Program-made: the position numbers and the translations under genes
The notes under the pieces: model-generated
Seen by the model: the letters and a program-made list of their open reading frames with translations, nothing else
The model's database searches: none
Told to the model about the DNA's origin: nothing
Assembly (NCBI GenBank): GCA_009760855.2
Contig: WPIO01000001.1
Span: 15,921,001 to 15,985,000 of the forward strand
DNA: 64,000 nt
Direction: 5' to 3'
From: Cristatella mucedo
Taxonomy: Eukaryota; Bryozoa; Phylactolaemata; Cristatellidae
Shown: one piece after another, positions 12,901 through 24,700 of the stretch
How positions within the stretch are numbered: the first letter of the stretch is position 1
Layout of the letters: every line of letters begins with the position of its first letter

Positions 12901-15718
12901 AGCATAGAATTTCCCCACCTGAGGCACCCAGTCGACTCGCTTTGGATTTGGACATCATGTAACTAATAACAAAAAATCTTAGCTGGTGTAGCAACCTCAT
13001 TTACATATAGCGGCAGAAGAGCCTTATCGGCTATCACCACCGCTTGCAGTTGGGCAATCCTTGATTGCCCAACTGCAGGATTCGAACCTGGTCACGGACC
13101 CTTCACGACCTCGGTCGTGAAGAGCAACAACCTTGCCTCCTGGTCTATCACGGCCCAGTCTAATACTCTACGATTCCTTCATCCGAGTTGTCTAGAAGCC
13201 TCTCTCAAACAAGCCGATTTGATAGTCATTGGGGAGACATAAATAAGACCTTTCGGCCAGACATGCAGCAGTGGTGTTTCCTTTCTAGCAGCCATTTGGG
13301 ATTGTTTTTAAGCTCCACGTAGCTTGCAGCGATCAGCACGATCAGACCTGTCGTATACCTGGGTAATTTACTACTGGATATTGGCTTGATGTTGATAAGA
13401 GCTATGTTAGGCCCATCTAATAGCTTATCGACTTTATGGGACTGTAGATGCCCTCTTTCTCTTGCTCCAGGCTATCTTATCTCAAATACTCTCTAATTAG
13501 GCTTCACACCATACCACCTGTTCTTCTAACCCTAGTTGCTTAACTGTGCTGCTAACCAGCATCAAATCCTTTGTATGCTGTGCCTTCCTTTCGTAAGGTT
13601 CCAAAGGCCTGGAAAGCACTACCAAGTGACTTCGTGACAGCCCCTGACTTGACTACGTTTAAAAAAGCTAAATACCCACCTTTTCTTCACACTATTGACT
13701 CAGTCCGTGTGAATTGTCCTTTATGTGCTTTTGGGTGCTGAAATTGTGCATGTTATCAAGAAACCAACCTAGACGACATGCATCCTTTGCAGCATATGTA
13801 AAGTGCCTAGAAAGAGATTTAGTTTTCTTAGGGTATACACATGCTTTCACTATTGTGATTATGTCGTGGGATTTTGACGCAGGATAGTCCAGCCCCAGTG
13901 TGCTGGTATGTTGGCTTGTTTGGACTTGCTATAGGAATTGCTCTCGACAGTTCTCTTAATGATGATGATGAGTGCCTGCTTTGAGGTGACTAGAATACCA
14001 AGTTGTGCAGCAGATACGCTGTCTGTTCGCCCACCACAGCATGCATACTGGGGGCAGCTTGGCTCCCAATTTGCTATTATAGCCATGCACATTCATTTGA
14101 GCCTTTCCCTGGGATTCGACTGAAGGTCTTTAATGAAAGTTTGTGCCGCGGCTTTGAAGCCCCGTCTCGGGTGCCGTAAGAACTGTGGTCTCAATGGCTC
14201 AATCGACAGAGCACTAGGCCGGTAACCCCAGCTGTTTCTAGATCGGTCCCTACTCAAATCAAAGTTCTTTTTTTCGGTATTTAATCTTACCGCAGATGGC
14301 CTTTGGTTGTTCTTCATTTGAATTTTTCGGGTGCCATGCATCAGAAGACATCTCGACTGACATAGGACTGTTTGAAATAAATTACTTGAGGGTTAGAGGG
14401 TAACCTGCTCCTCGTGTGCATAGTCTTGAAGCCATGCTTTATAAAGCAAAATCAGCCCAGGAAATAGTGGAACGACACCTCTGGAGATTGAAATTCAAGC
14501 CACTGGCAGTGTAGCAGGTTGATAAAAGCATGAAGCTGTCACACTGTCTGTACTTGGCCAAAGCGTTGAAGATGCAGTTAGAGCAAGGAACCAACCATCC
14601 GACTGTGTTCCATGATGAGGACGGTTACATAAGTCTTGACATATATCTGAGATGTCAAAACTATGGTAATCTGTATGTATTAAAAGTGTTCGTTTATATT
14701 AAGAGACAAAAGTTAAATATAATGCCTGCATTAGACGGCTGCTTACTTTATTATTCTGCAAATGAAATATTAATATGCAAATGAAATTGAGGTTTTTTTT
14801 TCGTTTTTACCACTTCAAAAGTTCTTGCATCGTTTCGAACAATTCGGCTGTGCGTGTGCAAAATAGCTTGTTTCAAACCCTTGATTATTACTGCAGAAGT
14901 GTCCGGCACAGTGTATATATATCTCGAAGAAGTATGGTTAATAGTGGATGCAAGGTTTGCACCATTGCACACGAATGGTATAATGGTAGGCTGGGTTTAA
15001 TATACGGTGAAGGTACTTTATTTGATATTTCACCAGTGGCCGTTTTGTTCACTACTAATGCTGCCAGCTGTATTTTGTATCAGCTTTCAGTGATTAATCA
15101 CACTTTTTGGCTTGGAATTGTCGTGCTTGTGATCAGACTAAAATAAAAATATATGTTGCCTGTTGCAATGCATCTCTATACGTAACAATACCCTTTTAAA
15201 TTAGTTATTGGCAATAACAGGTCCATCTATCGAGTTGTGTGATACCTTTAGATATGCTTTTCCTGCCTACGCCATTTATCAGATCTGCCAATGCCGTATT
15301 TGCCCTCAGTCAAGATTTAACTTGGAGTTGCTAACACTGGTTTTTGTATCCGGGTTTGTGTCCTGCTGTTTTTGTTATGTGCTTACCTTCTGTGGAGGAA
15401 TGTACTGTAGTTGTTCTAGGAATGTCCCTTGATATCTGGAGGACAGATAAGCTCATACTTCTTATAGTTACCTCACCTCCTAATGTCAAAATGTAGTGAC
15501 CTATATCGGTGCCACAACGTCAGGGTTAGTGACACAGCAAGGCTGCCGCAACCCTTCAAGTGAAATCCCTTGAGCTCCAGCTTACTCCAGCTCAACCTCT
15601 TGAGACTCACAGTCAAGAATCTTCTTTGCCACTTTCTTTAGTGAAGAGTACCGTGGCGTTAGATATTGCCTATCTGTCGTTTCTTCCAAGATGTGAGTGT
15701 GCTGATTGTAATCATGCG

Positions 15719-15798
<80 letters not shown>

Positions 15799-18700
15799 AC
15801 GCGCACGCGCGCACATATGTTTTGTTATATGTTATGCATATGTTACACAGACCGACTGACAATCAGGTAGAGTTGTCCCCACACTGGACAACACTACAGT
15901 GATTTAATCAGGAATTTACTGCATCGGGTGGCTACTAGGAAAGCTCGTGTACTTTCGTGCAGCTACTGAGGCAGGAGCAATCAGCTGGAGAGAGACGGGA
16001 CGGGGATTGCTGGAGGGGTGACGTGGAAAAGGGGGTGTTATACGATAGATCAATACATTACCTCTTCTCGACAAAGGAAAAGAGCTTTCGCAAAGGAGTA
16101 GCTGGCATATTATGATGTGTGCTTTAAAGAGCTGCAAAGAGCCAACTGTATAAAGGAAAGTTATCACCCAAGAAGTAGAAGGGGCTAAGACATGTGGTAC
16201 AGTAAAGTCCAAATATGACATAAATGATGTGCTAGGGTAAGATTCGGAGTTAGATACTTTGCTGTGACTTGAATATCTGGTGTTCAACCAGTGACCTTGC
16301 TGACTATTTGTAGTATCAATGTAACCTTGCTGACTGTTGATAGTAGAAATGTCGAGTTTTCTTGATTATAGTACCCAAAAAATGGATGAGCTGTTGTTGA
16401 CTGTACTTATGAGGCCCCTGTGTTTGCTGGCCATTCCTAGGCTTGCCGCTCTTTGCAGCTCTTCCCTTTCGAGCAGCAACGATGAGTGGTCCACAAGCTG
16501 CCGTCCGCGGCCCCATCTACCAGTCATCATACCTTGACTGGCACCAGCAGCAGATGCTTCAATCCAGCCCAACCATGGCAAACGCTTTGCTGCACCAGCA
16601 GTTTCTCCATTCTGCAAATATGTAAGTGCATTGTCACGTATCTGCAATGGGAGTTGGATGGGTGAGCTCATTTTCATGCGCGTGAAACCTTCTAGTAGTC
16701 TCCAAATGCCACACTGTTAGTGCATATCATCAACTTATCACTGCATGTTGTGCACACAGTATTGGTGAAAGCATGTCGTGCATGTCTTGATATTGTAGGT
16801 ATTGTAGAACTTGGGTTGTCAAAATTCGTGAAATTTAGAATGCTGCACCATCAGCTGGTCATTTAAAACATATGCCATAGATAGCTGCACCATCAGCAGG
16901 TCATTTAAAACATATGCCATAGCCCTAAGGCTATTGTAGAGCGAGTTAGCTAGGAAACTAAAAGCATCAGTGTTAGACGTCGAACTGGAATATTCGATGC
17001 ACTGGGAAGTGTGTTCTTCCCACTCACTAGCGATGCAGGGATTCTTCGTTTAATCTTGGCTAGCCGTGTACAATATTTGCTTCCTGTGCTCTCTTTTCAT
17101 TGCCTGAAGTGTCAATACCGCTCTCTGAGAGCCCTTTATGGTTGCAGCTAATCTATCTGCTAGGTTTTGCCGTCAGTCAGTTTCACTTCAGGCCTCCCTT
17201 CGCACCACATGCCCTTCTGACTCAAGTCGATTGGTTGCATCCATAACTAGCTTCAATATTAGCTGAGGAAGCTTCCAGTCTCCACTGTAGAACAGCATCT
17301 CACTGACAGCTCCTCTCTTGGCTAGTGTTGGCACTCAATACATTTGTGTTCACTGTGTCCGTCATGCTGTTCGTTCTGTCGAAGACGAGACTTGGTTCCC
17401 AAATGGAAAATTCTTCGTACAATCGTTGCTGGGCTATGTAACCCCTGAACAGAGAGTGCATTTTGTTTGCTCATAGCTTGCCAATGATGTGGGTAATAGT
17501 GAGATTTTTTTCTCTATTTGTAGCCGTAACAGAGTTGTTAATCCTTTGGCACAGAGGTCCCTTCCTCCGGGCCTGTACGGAATGCCTCTCCGTGGTGCTA
17601 CACGCGGTACCTATTTCCCGCACGTGCCAGTTCCTCCTCTGCCCCTCCAGATCGTCAAGCCACCTGCCAGTCCTGCTGGCATGGCTAACGTCGGAAACAT
17701 TACTGATGGCTGCATCATGACTAGAAGTGAAAAAGAATGGGTCATAAAAATCCAGATGCAACAGCTTCACACCGACGATCCATTCATAGATGATTTCTAC
17801 TTCACGGTATGTGCCGCCATATCGTGTCTACCGTATAGCAACTATTTTGGAGCCCTGTTTTGCGATGTCATGTCTCACTATCTTGTCGCTTAATGTTATG
17901 GCATTGCACCAGATGAATTTCAGCTGTAGCAGCCGATTTTCAGTCTCATCCAACTGCTCAGAATTGAGTCTGTTTGAAAGTGCCGAGTGACCAAAGTCCA
18001 TCTGCCATTGACTGAAATCGTAAATATTCTGCTTCGAGCTGGAGTGACACGCAAGCTCTTGCCTACCGAGCCAATGCTCTACCGAGCGAGCTGTTAAGAT
18101 TCCGTCAGCCTGCTTGCCATACAGGGGATACAGTTAGAGCTTCTTCAAATGGCTGTTTGCATGCCTGAACTCAATCCTGGTGCATTATGACTGCACTGAA
18201 GTTATGGGTGGCTTGTGCTAAGGGAGGAGGGCTTGAACAGATACAGTCTGCAAGATAAAGCAAGTTAAGTTACAAAATGCTGCCATAATCGTAGGCAAAA
18301 GGCCGCTCCCCTAGCTATCAGGACTACGGTCAAGCGCAGTCTCTGGATCTGGAAAGTGCTTCCATCGAAACAGGCGAGCTTATATGACCCTTGCATCTGC
18401 TTTCGGTTGTCTTCAAATCCAGAGGCTGGTATAGCACACCTTCTGGCACGAGGACAAGCCTCGCTTTTCGACACAATGCCCACTTACGAGTGAAACACGA
18501 GTTTCTTGATAGATTGTTGCTGCTGAACCGTTTGCTTCAGTAGCCGTGTTTTGCGGCTTTCTTCTGTCGTTCCACGTGTCGTCGTTGGCACTCAAATGTA
18601 ACTTTTGACGGCTGTATGGCCTCTCATGCCAGTCTTTGCCGTATGCGTGTATGCAGCGTCCTATCTCGGTGAGCTACAGTGCAGCATGAGCGTTCACTTT

Positions 18701-21700
18701 CAGCTGTTCACCCAAAAGAAGCGCGACCTTCGATTACGAAATCAGCAAGCAGCCGGTGGTGGAGATGGACCGATGGAACTCATCGTTCCTGCAAAGGCAA
18801 AATTGGAAACCAAAGAGTACAAACCAGGTAGTTGATGCTGCAAAGCTTGATTCGAGGGAATCAGTGATTTGTCTCGTCGACGACTTTCTAGTGTCGCCGC
18901 CCAGTGAATGCACTTCTGGCATGACCTGAAGCGTGCCTTGTGCTGACTTGCTGAATAGACGTTGCCACTCTTCTCCTGTGTGCACTCGTTAGGGAAATGA
19001 TGTGAACACTTGATGGCAAGTGTGAGTCATTACCACTTTGGCACATTTCCAGTGTGCCGACCCCTTCGTTATGTATTGGATGCCTGCCATAATTTTGTCA
19101 AGTATTGTCTCTTATTGAGTGTGTTTTTTTCTATGAGCGTATTGCTCAAAACGAAACTTAAATAAGTATATTGCCACTTGCCTCAATAAGTGGTGTTATT
19201 CTTCGGTGGCCAAGTTTAGCATCTCTTGCAAAACACAATCGAGTGAATATCATGTCATAAATATCATGAGTTGCAGAACAGTTGAGGGGCCGCGATTAGA
19301 GCAATGGGCATGGAAAAATCTTTTCTCCTCCGTTGTGTGCATTGCTTTTGTGTAAAGCTTAAGCTTTCTGACTATGGATGTTGTGCGCGTTTGCGCCCAG
19401 GCGTACGTTCGTGAGTGGCCAGCATTTGTCTGCTTAGTCTAATGAGCTGTTCTGAAAAGATGGCTTGTCTTGGAATGCCTGGCGCTCCTGTGATCCGGTA
19501 GTGGTTGGCTCGCCTAGCTAATCTAAAGTAACCAGGCTGCTTTTCTGTATTCTTGCAGTGCAGTTCGAGGGTACTCTGGGAAAACTGGCAGTGTCGAGCA
19601 TTCACAAACCCAGGCAAGTGTTGGATGTGTCAGGGGGTGCCCACGATGAGGGAAAGCATGCGGTCCACCGAAACCAGAGGTACAGAGAGGCCTTGATGCA
19701 CATTGAACGGGTAAGTATTGTTTGCGACTCAAGAGGGATATTTTTTTCTTGTTCTTCTAGAGACATTTTTTGTAGCAATGTGTCAGTGAAATCTGCTCTT
19801 ATGTGGGCAAAGCACTACGCAAGCATGCTTAGCACTGAAGATCTCCGTCGAATCAAACGAGGTGCCCTGTGGCTATGTGAATGCGACTCCGCTTCTGCAT
19901 ACTGTGAACGGCCCATGTATGCTGATGAAAGTATGTTTTGTGAGTGTGTATTCTATCTGCCAGTTTTATTGAAATGACTGCTAAAAGTATGTGACACACA
20001 GAGAAACGTGCTATTATTTGGTTTTGTGGGTTTCTAGTCCATTCATTCATTCTTTGGCTCCAGCCTATCTCTCAGATATACTCCCCCATCAGGCCAAGCA
20101 TCGTACCACCCGCTTTTCGGAATCCAACAGTCTACAAATACCTTGTACAAACCTTAAATCCTTTGGAGACCGTGCATTTAGTTCATATGCTCCCAAAGCC
20201 TGGAACTCCCTCCCGACCTGCGTCAGAACATCCCCTGACCTGACTACATTTAAAAGGAACCTAAAAACACACCTATTTAGGACAGCATTTAGTGGGTCCC
20301 TGTGATTCGTCCTTGATGTGCTTATGCGTGCTGACACTGTGCATGCTGCCACTAACCACATTTGCATGCTGACCCTGTGCATGTCACCCCTAACCATATT
20401 ATTCATTTTGTTCGTTTATCAAGCATGATATTACTCACCATTCAATTGCATTTCCCTTTGCAGCAAATGTAAATCGCCTAGAGAGAGATTGAGTTCTCTG
20501 AGGGCACTTTATCAAGTGCATTATTTTTATTATTATTAATCATTATAAACAGGTCCGATGTTTCTGCTCGGTTGGTTTCCTCTCGTTTCATAGCCAGCCC
20601 GTTTTTGTTGTTGCATAAAGATAAAGGTGGCTAGCCACTTATTCCGTCATTCCTTTTTATACGCATAGTTATTGATAGTGCATGCATATACAATTCCTTA
20701 CAGCAGCCTTGTTCCATGCAGTATGGATACACCTGCTGGTGCCGGAAGATAGCTTTCGATGTAGCATACGTATAAATACATCGTCAATCTCTGCATACTA
20801 TAGTTATTGTCTTGCTTAAGTAAAAATATTATTGGCAGAGCAAATAAGTTAATAGGTCTGGTCACCTCAGTTTTTAATTACCTCTTATTTGCATCGTTGG
20901 GACAGAGTCGTACCTTGCAGCTCGTAATCCTATCCTAAAGCTCTAGGTTCTTTGGTATCTAGGTCAGTCGACTGACTTGGCCAACTCATGACTCTGACAG
21001 CTGCTTCAGAGAAAGTTCTTTGGAACCTTTTGCTGGCTGTGCAGTTTGGGTGACCATCTTGCTGCCAAATGTAATCTTTCAGCAGACGAGTTCCAGTACT
21101 TGGAATCCCAGCATGTTTTACCAGATCAATATTCACATCCAGATGCTGGTCTGTCAGTCTGCTAATACGATGTGGAGTTCTGCCTCCGGAGAAGCAGAAG
21201 CAACCCAAAACTATGACACTGCAGCCACCGAATTTCATTTTTGGTTGGTGGCAGTCAGGGTGGTACATCTTATCTTTTCACTGACTTGTTCTCATTTACT
21301 GTTAGCGAAAAGTGTGAATTTGGACTCTTCATAAAACTTGGCTTCGGTCGTCTGCCGTGCAGTGGGCATGATCCCGGGCACGGTCTAGTAGCCATACTTG
21401 CCATGTGCTCTAGACTTTTTAAGATTGTAGCTCAGCACTCTGTCGTTGATTTTAAGAGCCGGCATCAGGTGCTTAGGTCCATTTCATGCTATGCATGTAT
21501 AGTCGTCCTTACGTGGTGTCGTTGAGCAGTGTGTGACGTCTAGTGTGTGATGGCAATTGACCACTTCAGCAAGAGACTCTGGCAGCCTTATCCTGACATT
21601 TCTCGAGCAACTTTTGCTATGACGTGCACTGTAAGACGCTTGTCAAAATCGCTTAGGATATCAACTGTATCAGCTGTCATTGCCACATTGGTTTGACCCT

Positions 21701-24700
21701 GTGGTTAAGGTGCTCGCCCCGACCAAGATCAAGGTGAATGCAACGACACGTGCTATCATGATATGTGATTGGTGGTACGAGAGCGTAGCATTGAACTGCT
21801 GGTGGACCAACTTCGGTGTAGTTGGTCAGCAGCTGCTGGTGCCTCGCTCGCCCACCTTCGATCTCGTGCAGCTTGCGCAACAAAGCCGCGAGTCGCATGT
21901 TAGCTGATGTTGGCAGCATCACTTTCCCTGTGGCACTCTGGTAGTTCCCTACTCTACTGATACTGCAGCATCATGCTCATTTAATGCCTCGAGAGCTTTC
22001 AGGAGTTCACAGGGCAGGAAATCCAGCTTGCTAGCAGGCGGTTGTTGAAAGAAAACTCGGTAGTGGCCCTTACTTGTTAGGAATGCCTGATGTGCTCAAG
22101 GACAGCATCACACTGCGGGGAAGCTCGCGAGCCTCGTCAACTCATGCGACGTCAGCCCCGGCCGTAGGTGAAGCGCCTGAATAGAGATGAAGTTCTCTTA
22201 GGGCGCTATACACATGAATTATGCTTATATATTGTTGCAGAACTCTCGTTGTCGCTGCTGCTCATTTCAAACGCTAGTGGCACTCGTTTGCTTTGCAGAG
22301 CTTCGACAAGCTGCTTGAGGCTGAGGAGTTAGAGAAGAAGGTGCTATCAGTTCCTGATGTGGCCAGGTAGGGAGCACCGAGAGGGCGGCGAGCAGTGCCG
22401 CTGTTGCACCTAGCTCTCGCATGTTTCGTTTGCGAATCGTCTGACTCATCGTTCATCATTCTGCTGCATGCGCAGTGGTTGCGTGCCAACTGCAGGGACA
22501 AGCCAGCAGTAGCTTACATGACTCCACAGTGTCTATGCGAGCGTTGAACAAAACAGCAGCTCTACTCACGTGCTTATGTGTATTGGTGTGTCTGTGTATC
22601 TGTCTGTCTGTCTGTGCATGCATGATGCAGTATACAGTGTGTACGTGCTGCATACCTCACTTCATGCTGGCCGTGTCATCTTTGGGGACTCCTGATTGAC
22701 AGTATCCTGCCGTGCACAATTTTAAGCTGTGGCTGGTAGGTGACTGTCATCAGAACTCGAGGTTGAACTGTTGCCGGATTATACAGTCGCTGAGCATCAG
22801 GCGTCAAGGTTAGACGAGGTGTTGGCATGGTATCACTTTGTGTTTTTTTCATGCGAACTGTGATAATGACTGAATGAAGGACGACCGGCTGCATTCAGCA
22901 GCACAGTGCCACACTGTCTAGCAGCAAGCGAAAGGTAGATCGTTTGAAACGGTTTGTGGTGCTTTAGTGTAATCACAAGTTATTTGCACTGCCCGTTATA
23001 TGAAATGGGTTTGCGGAGAGGCGATGCGTGCACACTTGTATTTGGTGAGTTCATATAGCAGGCAGCAGTTAGCTGTTCATGCACTGCATGGCAAATGGTT
23101 GAAGCTGAATTATGAGCCTGCCTGGAAATTTCGATCCTGCACATTTTTCAAGTTGGATTTTTGTTGACGTCCTCACTTCTTTTATTCCATGCAAGAGACC
23201 AGTGTACTGGCTGCATGTGCTGTTTTTTGTAAGTTACATGCTCAGGACCCAAATGGTTTGCTGTCTGTATAAAAAAACAAACAAGATGAGAGAAGTCTAA
23301 CTTTCGTGATCAGAGTGTGTGAATCTGGCATAGATGCTGCCCTGCACAGCTGGTTTTTTTCATTAGGCATGAAATGCTGCGAGCAAGGGAGACAATCATC
23401 CAACAGCTGTACGAGCGAATGTCGTCGCCAGAGCACTTGCTAGCTTATCTTTCCGTCCACAAAGGAAAGTTGCTTTTTGGACGTCTGCTGCCCATCTTGA
23501 CTAAGGTTGGTGTGCTCGCAGTCGTTGCTGTGCCTCTCGGTGGTCATTATACCGAGACTGCTCGTGTCTTTTAGTTGCCAGGTGATTCCACTTGTGGCTA
23601 AGCAGCAGCAGTAAGTGAGCTAAATAAATGCTGCTGTTTTCTAGGTTAATGCTCAAGCTCTGTTATGCTCGTTCTATCATCACTTGCCGAACGTGCTGAA
23701 AAAGGATGCCACTGAAAAGGCAAGTCGCGATGGTTGACATGAAGGCTCTGGCCATTTCTCGCTTCGAAGCGCCGTGGGTGCTTCGGCAGCAATGTACGGT
23801 GGAGAGATGTAGCAGAGTCCGACTTCGCTGCGATCTCGTGCCTGCATTTTCTTTTCTCCTTATGCACTCGATTAATGTTTTAATGTTTATGTTTAGTTAG
23901 ACACTCCTCAAACAATAGCTATGACAAACTCGAGAACCTGGTTCAATATCCTGGGCGCCATTATGGCGAAATATCGTCCTCGTATATAGGTCACCAGCCT
24001 ATATGGCTGGACGTGACCTGCATAAACCAAGGGCCTGGACAGCGAAGCAGAGCAGCACTGTTGACAGCCACCGACTCGTTTCCCATCGCACCTTTGTCTG
24101 CGCCTTTACCGGGGTTCGCATTCCCTGTCCTTTGCAGGTGTTACCTCTGCTACTTGAGAGCATTATCTTCATCATCGGGCAGTCAGACCTGCGAGCCCTC
24201 GTGGCCTTTGCTGAGGCGATTCGCAAGCATTTGGTTTCGTCACTGCAGACCAGTGTCAGTGCGGCCACGTGCCCGAGCTTGGGCAGAGGAGCATTCGCGC
24301 ATGCATAGCCTTTCACGAAGCAGCATCCGTGTATTGCTGACATCATGCCCCCCTCGCAGCACCGTCATCACCGTATGCACCCCTTGCGGTTGCAGTTTGT
24401 CTCGTCGGTGGTAGCCGCCATGCTGCTGCAAGCCGAGACCGCCTACTTGGATCACATTGACGACGAAGCAGATACGGACACGAAGTGGTATGCTTGTGCT
24501 GATTTTACGATTTCGTTCTGTATTGAGATTCGCATGGCCGCCTTGTCCGGGGTGGCTAGCATGCTGCTGACGGTGTGTGAGAGCAGCTAGTAAGAAAGCC
24601 TGGAAGCCAACGCGACCTGTCCTGCTTGTCCAGTCCCCCAATCGGCCGGCTCACTTAGACAACTGGTCTCGTCAGCCCCTCCCCCACCACCACTAGTGAG

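Noticed and set aside
14195-14265. tRNA-like stretch (GGCTCAATCGACAGAGCAC...GATCGGTCCC)
   Set aside because: The B box is mutated and the stems do not close. At most a tRNA relic, not clear enough to list.
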